64,000 bases of DNA from Bradyrhizobium sp. Ai1a-2 (GTDB lineage: Bacteria > Pseudomonadota > Alphaproteobacteria > Rhizobiales > Xanthobacteraceae), in contig NZ_KE384513.1 of NCBI RefSeq assembly GCF_000426245.1, forward strand, positions 40,343-104,342, read 5' to 3'. The notes below the pieces were generated by a model. It was given only the letters and a program-made list of their open reading frames with translations, did no database searches and was not told where the DNA came from. The translations under genes were made by a program, and so were the position numbers. Below are positions 32,600 to 42,143 of the stretch, piece after piece. The stretch's first letter is position 1. Each line of letters starts with the position of its first letter.

Positions 32600-33582
32600 T
32601 CACGGCGCGACCAGGGCCGGATTCCAGCGCCAGAGGTGATCGTTGGTCAAATGTGTGCCGCCCCACCAGCGGTCGATCGGATTGTGACGGCTGAAATCTT
32701 CCTTGTGGGCGACGACGGCATTGCCGAAATCGGTCAGCGACAGCCGGCTTCGCAGGAGCGCCGTATGCCGGTCCCGCAAATTATCCCGCCCGATCGTCCG
32801 TAGCTCTTCGTCTAGTCCCGCGACCGCCGGAGTCGGGCCGAGCCCAAGCCCGTCAAGCAGGTAGCCACGTTCCCATTCGTTGAAGGTGCGCGTCTGGCGA
32901 AGCTCCCGGAGGTGGAAAAGGGGATTGACGTTCGCATAGCCCCTTGAGATCAGCTCCAGCATTCGCATTTCCGTCGCCCCCAGCCCGGTGGATGCTAAGG
33001 GAAGCTCTTCGAGCAGATCGAGCAGGACAGGTTTCAGCGGCAGTAAAGCGCTCAAGTCCTTCCGGAGCAGATCGAAGCAGGCTTCCGGCGTCGGCGCCCG
33101 ATAGGCTTGCCATGCGGCACTTGCCGTCGTGAGCTCCTTCTCGGTGACATCAACAGCCGGCGGCCGCCACTTCTGAAAACCGCCCGGATGAAGCCCGATC
33201 ATCTCAAGGTCAACAAGGCGCAGCTTCAATCTGGCGACGGTTTCCGGATAAGAGCTGAAGTAGTCGAGCAGCCACACCAGTTGCAGTTGGGCGTCGGGGC
33301 GCACGTCGTACCAAAGCTCCACGCTTTCGTATTGCCGGCAGAACTCAGCCAAGCTGAGATCCCTGTGGCGCTTGTTTTCGCTGCGCGACCACCGAGTCGC
33401 AAAATCCGACCAGTGAGTGCCTTGCCGTTGGCCGAGCGTGCGAGGACCGAGATAGACTGCCAGCTCTTCTGAAGACGGCAATGGTCCCACGTGAAGCGAT
33501 GGAAGAAATCAATAGCGAGATCGGCGAAATCGGACTCCGTAAATTCCCGCATCAACCAGCCCGTCAAGACCAGGGGCTTCAT
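32600..33582 (-). pseudogene. DUF1835-like protein gene with a single-base frameshift near its N-terminus
   Basis: From ATG 33582 (SD GGAGAG) the frame reads MKPLVLTGWLMREFTESDF ... FFHRFTW, then is lost; the next frame continues GPLPSSEELAVYLGPRTLG and runs to 32600. Adding one G to the GGG run at 33486-33488 joins TW-GPLPS, the normal DUF1835 sequence. Later segments (QLQLVWLLDYFSS, NPIDRWWGGTHLTNDHLWRWNP) also fit that family. Either a real frameshift or a homopolymer sequencing error. The family's biochemistry is unknown. Confidence 0.75.
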
Positions 33583-33601
33583 AATTCTCTCCGGCAATCA
33601 C

Positions 33602-33657
33602 GCAAAAAACAAAACGGGCGCCAAAGACGTCGGCAACTCAACGTCCTCAGCGCCCGC
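33602..33657 (-). terminator. Rho-independent terminator of recA
   Basis: On the minus strand CGGGCGC...GACGT pairs with ACGTC...GCGCCCG and is followed by TTTTGTTTTTTG. It lies 31 bp past the recA stop. Confidence 0.8.
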
Positions 33658-33687
33658 TTTCCGCGAAGAAATCGGATATCTTGAAAC

Positions 33688-34776
<1,089 letters not shown>

Positions 34777-34879
34777 GGGATGTGCTCCTTATGACGGGGA
34801 TTCGCTAGCGGGAAATACGGGGCGGATCAGGATTCGATGGGTTTATTGCGCTGGAAATTCTGTACCACCTTTGTTCCAT

Positions 34880-34894
34880 GTTCGCAATATGTTC
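34880..34894. promoter_or_regulatory. LexA (SOS) box of recA
   Basis: GTTCGCAATATGTTC fits the alphaproteobacterial LexA consensus GTTC-N7-GTTC exactly. It is 104 bp upstream of the recA start, in the position expected for SOS repression. Confidence 0.88.
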
Positions 34895-34997
34895 TTTTCA
34901 TTAAGCCAATGGTGTCCTTTAACCTCCGGGTGGCTTGGGGTGTCCTTGGGGGCGTCCTTGGACTGAATTTCGAGTGTCCTATCAGCCGGTCATCACC

Positions 34998-35027
34998 CCG
35001 TAGTTCTCCGGCCGTGAACAAAGTTCC
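34998..35027. repeat. 30-bp repeat, copy A
   Basis: Starts CCGTAGTTCTCCGG and ends GTGAACAAAGTTCC. It contains an imperfect GTTCTC...GTGAAC inverted repeat. Aligns without gaps to copies at 35599 and 36250. Confidence 0.8.
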
Positions 35028-35598
35028 TAACATAGGTTAAGGTTGGCTTCGGCCCTGGGAATACGGCCGCCTTCAATACGTCGGCCGTCATAGCCGGAAG
35101 CCTGAGCTTGAGGTCCGCCAGGTCTGGCTTTGCTATCGATCAGGGAATGAAAGCGGCGCCAGCGCTGGGGACGAGGCTCGGACCGTTCCCTCTCAAGGGC
35201 GACTGCAAGAGGGACGCTGTCACGGCGCGCTTGCAATTCCTGGACTCAAGCGATCACCGTTCCCGTCGGTGTCCTGGTTCCACCTCGGGTCCGCTAAGTT
35301 CACTTTTGAACCAAACCCGCATCCGCGAGTTACCCGTCCATCACCGACAGCGGATCGAACCCGTAGGCGTCGGTGGCTGAGAGACCGATAGCGCTCCCGC
35401 CTGCATCAATTAGGGGAGCGCGAGATGATTGGCTTGCGCACGTATCTTTGTCGCCCGTCCCGGGCCCAGGATGACGTCATCGCGAGAAGGTCGCGCGAGA
35501 TCGTCGCTCAGTCTTTCGAACTGCTCGAACAGAGCACAAAGTCTGACACGTTCCTGGGACGTCAAACCTTTGAGCCGTTCCCGAAAGAGGACGACAAT

Positions 35599-35628
35599 CC
35601 GTAATTCTCCGACCGAGAACGAAGTTCC
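35599..35628. repeat. 30-bp repeat, copy B
   Basis: Starts CCGTAATTCTCCGA and ends GAGAACGAAGTTCC. Same length and frame of conserved positions as copies A and C. It lies 109 bp before the small gene at 35737. Confidence 0.8.
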
Positions 35629-35736
35629 TCTCCACCTCAACGCAAGTTAGCGGCCGTGTGAGTTTCCCTTTTTGTGAAGGGAGCATCGCTTCCGTTCCGG
35701 AATTGTCTTTCCAGACAAATCAGAGCGGGAAATGCC

Positions 35737-35904
35737 ATGAGGAACACGCTGCAAGATCCGGGCTACTGGCGAGAGCGAGCGGAAGAAACCCGCAACAAAG
35801 CAGAGTCGTTTGCATATCGTAGCTCGCGCGAGAGGCTGCTTAAGATCGCTGAAGAATACGACCGGCTGGCCATCTACGCGGAGCAATGGCAGTTGCAACA
35901 GTAA
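35737..35904 (+). CDS. Small helical protein of a bradyrhizobial family
   Basis: 55 residues, ATG 35737 with GAGCGGGA upstream. Sequence begins MRNTLQDPGYWRERAEETRN and continues SSRERLLKIAEEYDRLAIYAEQ; I recognise this as a short conserved family (…DPxYWRxRAxExRxKAE…ERMLxVAxEYxRLAxxAE). All-helical, no signal peptide. Function unknown. Confidence 0.8.
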   Translation: MRNTLQDPGYWRERAEETRNKAESFAYRSSRERLLKIAEEYDRLAIYAEQWQLQQ

Positions 35905-36901
35905 GGGCCGCGCCATTTCGCCGAGGCGCCGCACTTGTCGGGAAAAATAGGCAATTGTCAGCGCCGGTAATTTTGGCTGCGATCGATCGAAGCGCTCTCG
36001 CGAAACTCCTGTGATGCGTTTTGCAAACTCGGCGAAATGCGCACTTCAGACCGATGCTCGCGCCGCAATCGCTTGTCCGCTCTCATCCGATTACCACCCG
36101 CGCGAATCGTGATGCAACGGCCCCACGCAGAATCTGCAGTGCTTTTCGATCAACCGCGATTGCTTCGCCGCGATGACAAATGGTCGATGAATGAAAATTC
36201 AGAAGGCGAGGATCAGGTGCCGGCGTACCGATCGTGCCTCGGGTGGGCGCCGTAGTTCTCCGGATGAGAACAAAGTTCCATCAAAACGTTCGCGATTTGG
36301 TGCATCCGCCCGACAATGCAGAGGTTTTCGAACCACCGCCTGACGGTATTCTTTCCACACCTTGCGAATCGCAAAACACGCAGGAGATGGCGCTGTCCGG
36401 CCAGCACTCCTCGGATGACAAGGTTCCTCGTTGCCGGCATGCAGCGCGCCCGTCTCCAAAGACCCAGCAGCTGCAATATGTGCCAACGCACTATCAGTTT
36501 CCGGCAAGGGTGGTCACGTATCGTACCGCTACCTCGTCCGAGAGGCTTCGAACGAAACGGCAGGCTGCAACGTTCCATTGTTCGTCATCGCCACTGCAAT
36601 TCCAAGGTGATGGGATCGCGCTTCACGCATCGCATGAAGCGGTTTGATCGAACACGTCGGTAGGGGCGCGTCGAAATGCGGAACTGCTTATGCCTTGGGA
36701 AAAATATGCAGTCCGCCGGAACGGTCGGATTCGACCGATGTTAATTTGCGTTAAGCTCGGGGACGGCGATTTGATAGGTTTGCGAATACCAAAATCGGCG
36801 ATCGGATCGCGCAAGGCGCCAACTGCACGTCGGCGGATTCCAACGTGGCCTGACCTTTGGTTCAGCCTGCAAATGCCGCCGGGTACGCGCGGAGCCTGCA
36901 G
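35905..36901. other. Non-coding stretch with one copy of the 30-bp repeat
   Basis: Nearly 1 kb without a gene I can support. Frames at 36213-36663 on both strands overlap one another and cross the repeat at 36250-36279. An ORF at 36690-36905 (71 codons) has no SD and no motif. Confidence 0.5.
36250..36279. repeat. 30-bp repeat, copy C
   Basis: Starts CCGTAGTTCTCCGG and ends GAGAACAAAGTTCC. Here the internal inverted repeat GTTCTC-CGGAT-GAGAAC is perfect. Confidence 0.8.
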
Positions 36902-37111
36902 ATGATCCATAAGGGCATCGAATATACCGTCACTCCGATCGCCCCCGGTGTGTGGAAGTGGCAGTTTCAGATCGGCGATACAATCAAGACCGGCAAGACC
37001 GAGGCGAAGCTTCAGTTGCTGGCGATCCGGCGGGTACAGTTGCGCATCGACCGCGAGCTGAAGAAGGCGAGCCGCGAAGCAAGCGGCGCCAAAGACTCAT
37101 CATTGCGTTAG
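36902..37111 (+). CDS. Small conserved beta-strand/helix protein
   Basis: 69 residues from ATG 36902 (GGAG about 9 bp upstream). It reads IHKGIEYTVTPIAPGVWKWQFQIGD, then TGKTEAKLQLLAIRRVQLRIDRELKKA. The pattern of a short beta sheet with Trp pairs followed by a basic helix occurs in many bradyrhizobial small proteins. Function unknown. The stop lies in the palindromic repeat that follows. Confidence 0.75.
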   Translation: MIHKGIEYTVTPIAPGVWKWQFQIGDTIKTGKTEAKLQLLAIRRVQLRIDRELKKASREASGAKDSSLR

Positions 37112-37163
37112 AGCGTGATCTTTTCGGAAAACCGGTCCCCACTCTTCCGGATCATGCTCTAAC
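37107..37163. repeat. GAGCGTGATC/GATCATGCTC palindrome
   Basis: GTTAGAGCGTGATCTTTTCGG ... CCGGATCATGCTCTAAC; terminal arms pair apart from one G:T. The same inner sequence (GAAAACCGGT, TTCCGGATCATGCTC) recurs at 38444-38519. Confidence 0.8.
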
Positions 37164-37269
37164 AGCATCACCGTAAATAACCGGAATTGATCTTTGCGGC
37201 GCCAGGGATTCCACTTCCTGCTCCCAGTGGCTTGCCCGTCGGCGGCCTTTGATGCGCCGGTGCCATCTC

Positions 37270-37500
37270 ATGCCGCTCTATTTTTTTCGCATCCGAACCG
37301 CTGACGGCACCAGCATCTGCAATGACGGTGCCGAGTTTCCCGATCGCGACGCTGCCTGGAAGGAGATGACTCGTGTCTGCGCCGACATGATCAGCGGCGT
37401 GTCGCGTCAACTTCAGGAAAACGCGGAGTGGCAGATCGAATTGCTGGACGAGACCAAGAGCCCGATCTTCCGGATCCGGCTGGTCGCGAAAACGCTCTAG
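37270..37500 (+). CDS. DUF6894-like small protein
   Basis: 76 residues; ATG 37270 gives MPLYFFRIRTADGTSICNDG, then EFPDRDAAWKEMTRVC, the usual DUF6894 opening (MPRYFFHLRDG...D..G.EL.D...A). Residues upstream in the frame (from 37249) are dropped. Common in rhizobia; function unknown. Confidence 0.85.
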   Translation: MPLYFFRIRTADGTSICNDGAEFPDRDAAWKEMTRVCADMISGVSRQLQENAEWQIELLDETKSPIFRIRLVAKTL

Positions 37501-37643
37501 AGCATTTTCGGTTCTGATTGAATCAGAACCGAAGCTCTAGATTCTTGTTTTGACGCGTTTTCTGCGCAGATAAGTCTACGCAATCTGCGTAAACTTGATT
37601 GCTATGCGAACCGGTGTCCACTTCGCTCGAAAACGCTCTAGAT
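37495..37643. repeat. CTCTAGAGCATTTTCGG-type palindrome cluster
   Basis: It contains TTCGGTTCTGATT/AATCAGAACCGAA (short hairpin), CTCTAGA at both ends, and CGCAGATAAGTCTACGCAATCTGCG. It overlaps the end of the DUF6894 gene by 6 bp and reaches almost to the PilZ gene. A typical rhizobial dispersed repeat. Confidence 0.75.
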
Positions 37644-37652
37644 CAACACCGT

Positions 37653-37970
37653 TTACGGCTTTGGGTCCGGCTCGTTTGGCGCTTGGCCCTGCCGAAGTTC
37701 CTTTGCGGTGACGAAGCGAGCCCCGACCAGTTCGCCGCGGCGCCAGATCAGCGCGCACACCCGCATCACCTCACCGCCTGCGGTGAAGGAGAGCCCGAAC
37801 ATTTTTGGTACCGCCATCGCACCGACCTCCAGGCAAACGCCGGTGTCGGACACATCATGCACGCGGCATTCGATCCACGGCGCATCGGGCGCCGGGATCA
37901 GGAATCCCGATTTTTGTACTTCAACCCGGACATGCTTGCGCTCACCGAGATCGTTGCGGTGTCTGGTCAT
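37653..37970 (-). CDS. PilZ domain protein
   Basis: 105 residues forming a single PilZ-like beta barrel: ERKHVRVEVQKSGFL, CRVHDVSDTGVCLEVG (the D/NxSxxG-type motif) and GARFV. The usual RxxxR of c-di-GMP binders is represented by ERKHVR only, so binding is uncertain. Cytoplasmic. The stop is 10 bp from the repeat cluster. Confidence 0.85.
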   Translation of the reverse strand: MTRHRNDLGERKHVRVEVQKSGFLIPAPDAPWIECRVHDVSDTGVCLEVGAMAVPKMFGLSFTAGGEVMRVCALIWRRGELVGARFVTAKELRQGQAPNEPDPKP

Positions 37971-38088
37971 TGCGTAATCCCCTCGCCGCTCGGAGAATTA
38001 CGGCGGAAAGCTTGATCCCGCTTATGGAAAACCGCTCGCAATTTAGCGGAAACGCGGCAGGATCAGCCTACCGCCCAAGTCAAGGCAT

Positions 38089-38319
38089 TCAATCGGCGCT
38101 GGCCAGACGCCGCATCGTGAATTCGATTTTGTCGCCGGGCAATTCGCGCCAGCTTTCCACCGCGCTCATATAGGCGGCCTTGGGATACCGGTTGAGGAAG
38201 TCGCGCGCCTTCAGCCGCGCCTCGTCGCGCGGCAGGGTAAAGGTCTCGCGCAAGAAGCCGTCGCCCCGCTTTCGCCGGGCGGCCATTCGGCTCGCAAGAT
38301 CACGCGGACGCAAGGCCAT
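38089..38319 (-). CDS. Small conserved hypothetical protein
   Basis: 76 residues from ATG 38319 (MALRPRDLASRMAARRKRGDGF), then RETFTLPRDEARLKARDFLNRYPKAAYMSAVESWRELPGDKIEFTMRRL. It is soluble and basic with a clear helical pattern, and looks conserved in rhizobia. The 11 residues upstream in frame look non-coding. Function unknown. Confidence 0.7.
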   Translation of the reverse strand: MALRPRDLASRMAARRKRGDGFLRETFTLPRDEARLKARDFLNRYPKAAYMSAVESWRELPGDKIEFTMRRLASAD

Positions 38320-38443
38320 GTCGCAAATCCAAACCAGGTGACGACAGGCCAAATATAGGGACAGCGGAGACGGAATCCGAGTCTCCGCGTCTAGTTCACG
38401 ATCCGACTAGACGGAATCGGATCACGATCTCATCTTTCTCGTT

Positions 38444-38519
38444 TGAGCATGATCTCCGCGCAAACGCTTCGCGTTTGTCGCGAGGGAAAACCGGTTTCCA
38501 CTTTTCCGGATCATGCTCC
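38444..38519. repeat. GAGCATGATC/GATCATGCTC palindrome
   Basis: GAGCATGATC at 38444 pairs perfectly with GATCATGCTC at its end; an inner AAACGCTTCGCGTTT hairpin is included. Same family as 37107-37163. Confidence 0.85.
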
Positions 38520-38528
38520 CGGCCGGCG

Positions 38529-38807
38529 CTACTGTTGCGCGCTGCCGGTCTTGGTCTTCGGCTTGGCCTGGGTGGCCGCCTTGGGGGTTTCGCTCCGCAC
38601 GGTCCCCCACGGATCGGATGACGTCTTGGCGTCCGGGATCTTCCGCAGCGATTCCCTGTAGGCCTTATCCCTGACCGCGTCCTGCTCGATCTGGTCCGGC
38701 GTCTTCGCCGGCGCGTCGTCGAGCAGATTGATATGGGGGGTCTGCATTTGCGCGTAGGCCGGCGTTGCCAGCATGGCCACGACAGCCATGGCGCCCAGAA
38801 TTCTCAT
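38529..38807 (-). CDS. Small secreted DPWG-type protein (paralogue of 43770-44003)
   Basis: 92 residues; ATG 38807 behind AAGGGAG decides the start. Signal peptide RILGAMAVVAMLATPAYAQ. The mature part has DKAYRESLRKIPDAKTSSDPWGTVR, shared in pattern (KAY...L..IP..K...DPWG..R) with the protein at 43770-44003. A Lys/Thr-rich tail follows. Periplasmic; function unknown. Confidence 0.78.
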   Translation of the reverse strand: MRILGAMAVVAMLATPAYAQMQTPHINLLDDAPAKTPDQIEQDAVRDKAYRESLRKIPDAKTSSDPWGTVRSETPKAATQAKPKTKTGSAQQ

Positions 38808-39003
38808 GAGATGCTCCCTTGCTACTCCCCTGGAGTTTGCCTTCGCGTATAGCATCGCCCGAGCCGCGCCGCAAAGCAGGCCTCCAATGCGATTTCGCGC
38901 CAAAAGTCTGGCAATTTCAAGCCGGCCGCCCTGCTTTTCCCTTCCCCGAAATGCCCTCTAGAATGCATCGGCAATCATCGCCCAGGGAGAGGAAAACGCG
39001 CCC

Positions 39004-39465
39004 ATGCAGCAAGAACAGGTCACCGAATTCGGCATCGCTGATGCGCGGCGGGTGCTTGGCGAGGTATTTGCCCCCTGGGTGCTCGATCTCAATCTCTCGA
39101 TCGAGGGCTTTGATGCTGCGCCGCCGCGGGAGGCCGGCGCCGATTGGCAGCCCGGTGCGATCTTGCGCATGCCGTTCTCTGAACGGCTGTGCCGCAACGG
39201 CGGCGTCGTCTGCGGCCAGGCGCTGATGGCGTTCGCGGATACATCCATGGTCATCGCCAACCTCGCCGCCAACCGCAGCTATCGGCCGATGACGACCGTG
39301 GACCAGACCACGCACTTCATGCGCGCGGTGAGCGCCGCCGACGTGCTGGCGGACGCGCGCGTCGTCCGCCTCGGCCGCACCATGAGTTTCGGCCGCGTCA
39401 CGCTCCTCTCCGCCACCGACAACAAGCCGGTGGCGATGGTGTCGAGTGCCTTTGCGATGCTGTGA
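39004..39465 (+). CDS. PaaI-like hotdog-fold thioesterase
   Basis: 153 residues. GGVVCGQALMAFADTSMVIANLA and TTVDQTTHFMRAVSAADVLADARVVRLGRTMSFGRVTLLSATDNKPVAMVSSAFAML follow the PaaI/YdiI hotdog pattern with the conserved GG..., D/T helix and DQTTHF beta strand. It probably hydrolyses an acyl-CoA, identity unknown. Transcribed away from 38529-38807. Confidence 0.87.
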   Translation: MQQEQVTEFGIADARRVLGEVFAPWVLDLNLSIEGFDAAPPREAGADWQPGAILRMPFSERLCRNGGVVCGQALMAFADTSMVIANLAANRSYRPMTTVDQTTHFMRAVSAADVLADARVVRLGRTMSFGRVTLLSATDNKPVAMVSSAFAML

Positions 39466-39538
39466 CTGCGTTTGGGGCGAGACGGGCAATCGCAATGACG
39501 GGGTGCCCATTTCAACGCTTGCGTAGGCGGCTCAATGG

Positions 39539-39572
39539 ATTCCGGGCTCGCGCTTCGCGCGCCCCGGAATGA
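39539..39572. repeat. TTCCGGGCTCGCGCTTCGCG-type palindrome
   Basis: ATTCCGGGCTCGCG pairs with CGCGCCCCGGAAT. A related half copy lies at 32455-32490. Confidence 0.7.
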
Positions 39573-39587
39573 CGCTGGATTGCGGCG

Positions 39588-39881
39588 CTACTTGCCGAGC
39601 ACCGATTCGGCGGCATTGACGATGCTGACGTTCGGATTCTTCCCGCAATAGCTGCCGAACTTCTTGGCGTTGTCGACGAACACGTCGGTATCGATGATCG
39701 CTTCGTCGGAGTCGCCCTTGTACCAACCGTCCATCCAGGTCAGCACCAGCTTGATGGTGTCGTCGCCGCTCTCGAGGAATTGCTTGCAGCTCATGGTCGA
39801 CAGGTCGAAGACGGTGGCGCCGGCGGGCGCCGACGACAGCGCGACAGCAGCGGCAAACAGGATCGAAACTTTTGTCTTCAT
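39588..39881 (-). CDS. HdeA/HdeB-family acid-stress chaperone-like protein
   Basis: 97 residues from ATG 39881 (GAAGGAG upstream). Signal peptide to about residue 22 (SSAPAGA), then TVFDLSTMSCKQFLESGDDTIKLVLTWMDGWYKGD and the second cysteine in SYCGKNPN. Two cysteines form the family disulfide. HdeA proteins protect periplasmic proteins at low pH; this role is inferred by family. Confidence 0.85.
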   Translation of the reverse strand: MKTKVSILFAAAVALSSAPAGATVFDLSTMSCKQFLESGDDTIKLVLTWMDGWYKGDSDEAIIDTDVFVDNAKKFGSYCGKNPNVSIVNAAESVLGK

Positions 39882-40043
39882 CAGAATCTCCTTCGGCGCG
39901 CGGCGCCAAAAATATCGATAGTTTCCGGAAGACTGCTTGAGCTTGCTTCCGCGGCCGCTGTCGTAAGCGGAATCAGAATGCTCGCGCAAGCGCGGTGCGC
40001 ATTGAATCCAAGCGCATGTCGACCTCTTGCGCGGAGTGAGACG

Positions 40044-42077
40044 TCAGATTGTGGATTGCGTTGAACGATCGCGACGCGCGCGGCGCCAGCGCCATGCTGC
40101 AGCCGCCATGATCGCAAGAACGAGCCCCGCAGAAATCGCACCACCAAGAAATCGTCCGCCCGGGCGATCGATCGTGCGTGACCAGAGCGAGGGCGCTTCG
40201 CCCTGCCGCGGCAGGCGGAAAGCCACCACACTGTCGCCGATCGTCGTGCCTGCTTCCGAATGGCCGCCGGCACCGATCACGACATATTGCTCGCCCTTCC
40301 AGAGATAGGTCATGGGATTGGCAACGCCGGGCACGGGCAGCCGACCTTGCCACAACTCCTGGCCGGTCCTGGCATCGAGCGCGCGCAGATAAGCATCGGT
40401 CGCGCCGGTGAAGACGAGCCCGCCAGCGGTGACCACCACGCCACTCAGCAGCGGCGTTCCCCAGTGGAAGGCGATACCGAGCGGCGCGCGATCCTCCGTC
40501 GTGCCGACCGTCGAACGCCAGAGAATCTTGCCAGCCCTCAGATCGACAGCGACCATCTCCCCCCAGGGCGGCTTGTTGCACAGCAATCCGAGCGGCGAAG
40601 TCACTGTCGCGCGCGACATCGCGAAAGGCGCACCCTCCTGTCGGCCGAAATCATGACCGGGCGGCGGATTGAAGCTGGCCGCCTGCTCGCGCGGGATCAG
40701 CTTCACCAGATGCACGGCGCGGCTGACATTGGCGTAGAGGATCTGATGGAGCGGATCGAACGCAACGCCGCCCCAGTTCACGCCGCCGCCGGTGAATGGG
40801 AACAGCAGCGTGCCTTGCGTCGATGGCGGCGTGTACAGGCCCTCGCTGCGCGCGCTTGCGAATTGCGCCTTGCAGGCGGAGCGGCCGAGAAACGGGAACG
40901 GATCGAACGCGTCGTCGACCGATATTTTCTGCGGCACGAGCGTTGGCACATGGGTCGGGAACGGCTGCGTAGGCGAAGGCCTCTCGCCCTCCGCCGCGCC
41001 TTGCGGCACCAGGCGCTCTTCGACCGGCCATATCGGCTTGCCGGTGTTGCGGTCGAGCACGAAGACGAAGCCCTGCTTGGTCGGCTGGATCACGACGTCG
41101 CGCATGGCCTCGCTGACATCGATCCGCGCCAGCGTCGGCTGCGCCGGCAGGTCGTAGTCCCAGAGATCGTGATGCACGGTCTGGAACGACCACACCAGTT
41201 CGCCCGTCTCGATACGCAGCGCGACGACCGAGTTGGCGTGCTCGTTATTGCCGGGACGCTTGCCGCCCCAGAAATCCGGGCTCGGCGACGTCGTCGGCAG
41301 GAACACCAGGCCGCGCGTCTCATCCGCCGACATGGGCGCCCAGACATTGGCGTGGCCCGCTTCGATGCCGTCATGCTGCAGCGGATCGAAATTCCAGCGC
41401 GGCGCTCCGCCGCGCGCGTCGAAGGCGCGCACCAGACCGCGCGGGGCGTCGACGCGACGGTTGTCGCCGATCGCTGATCCCACCACGACCACGCCACGGC
41501 CGACCACCGGCGGCGAGGTCACCTGAAACTCGCCCGGCCATTCCAGTGTCATGCCGATCTCGAGCCTGACCTCGCCGCGGTTGCCGAAGCCGGCGCACGG
41601 AACCCCGCTCTTGGCATCGAGCGCGATCAGACGCGCGTCGTTGGTGCCCATGAAGATCCGCGATCGGCAGACGGCCCCCGCAGGCGCATTGTCGTCGACC
41701 CAATAGGTCACGCCGCGGCAGACATAACGGTTGGCGGGACGCTGGTTGGTGCTGATACCAGGATCGTAGCGCCACTTTTGCGCACCGGTCCCGGGATCGA
41801 GCGCGATCACCTCGTTGAACGGCGAGCAGAACACCAGGCTGTCCTCGACGAGCAGCGGCGTCGCCTGGAATTTCGTCCGCCGCATCAGTTCCGGCGCGCG
41901 GCGGTCGAGATCGCCGGTCCGGAATTCCCAGGCGCGGATCAGATCGGCGACATTGTCTGGCGTGATCTGGTTGAGCGGCGAGAAGCGCGATCCACCGCGA
42001 TCGCCGCCCCAATGCTCCCATGCAAGGGCCGGCGTCGCGACACACAACACGGCAAGCAGGCGGAGCAGATGACGCAT
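40044..42077 (-). CDS. PQQ-dependent dehydrogenase (glucose/quinate-dehydrogenase-like)
   Basis: 677 residues. A signal peptide (LRLLAVLCVATPALA) replaces the N-terminal TM bundle of membrane glucose dehydrogenase. Then come eight-bladed propeller repeats with tryptophan docking motifs (VIALDPGTGAQKWRYDPG, LIALDAKSG, FDARGGAPRWNFD, ALRIETGELVWSFQTVHHDLWDYDLPAQPTL, LRALDARTGQELWQGRLP). A TM helix lies near the C-terminus (FLGGAISAGLVLAIMAAAAW) followed by a basic tail. It probably oxidises a sugar, polyol or acid in the periplasm. No cytochrome gene is adjacent. Confidence 0.9.
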   Translation of the reverse strand: MRHLLRLLAVLCVATPALAWEHWGGDRGGSRFSPLNQITPDNVADLIRAWEFRTGDLDRRAPELMRRTKFQATPLLVEDSLVFCSPFNEVIALDPGTGAQKWRYDPGISTNQRPANRYVCRGVTYWVDDNAPAGAVCRSRIFMGTNDARLIALDAKSGVPCAGFGNRGEVRLEIGMTLEWPGEFQVTSPPVVGRGVVVVGSAIGDNRRVDAPRGLVRAFDARGGAPRWNFDPLQHDGIEAGHANVWAPMSADETRGLVFLPTTSPSPDFWGGKRPGNNEHANSVVALRIETGELVWSFQTVHHDLWDYDLPAQPTLARIDVSEAMRDVVIQPTKQGFVFVLDRNTGKPIWPVEERLVPQGAAEGERPSPTQPFPTHVPTLVPQKISVDDAFDPFPFLGRSACKAQFASARSEGLYTPPSTQGTLLFPFTGGGVNWGGVAFDPLHQILYANVSRAVHLVKLIPREQAASFNPPPGHDFGRQEGAPFAMSRATVTSPLGLLCNKPPWGEMVAVDLRAGKILWRSTVGTTEDRAPLGIAFHWGTPLLSGVVVTAGGLVFTGATDAYLRALDARTGQELWQGRLPVPGVANPMTYLWKGEQYVVIGAGGHSEAGTTIGDSVVAFRLPRQGEAPSLWSRTIDRPGGRFLGGAISAGLVLAIMAAAAWRWRRARRDRSTQSTI

Positions 42078-42143
42078 GGTGTCCCGCTGAAGATGTGGTC
42101 ATCGACTGCCGCATCTTCCCCGGATGGATACGCCATTACCGAC

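Larger units (their letters stand above)
34895..35736. other. Non-coding stretch with two copies of a 30-bp repeat
   Basis: About 840 bp. Contains repeat copies at 34998-35027 and 35599-35628. Frames such as 35410-35640 (minus) run through the repeat and lack other support. Around 35301-35317 a short GTTCA...TGAAC inverted repeat occurs. No RNA gene was recognised. Confidence 0.5.

Noticed and set aside
34998..36279. EcfG-type promoters within the 30-bp repeats
   Set aside because: On the minus strand GGAAC is present, but no GTT element occurs at 16-17 bp in any of the three copies.
36690..36905. 71-codon plus-strand frame
   Set aside because: No SD and no motif; overlaps the start of a better supported gene.
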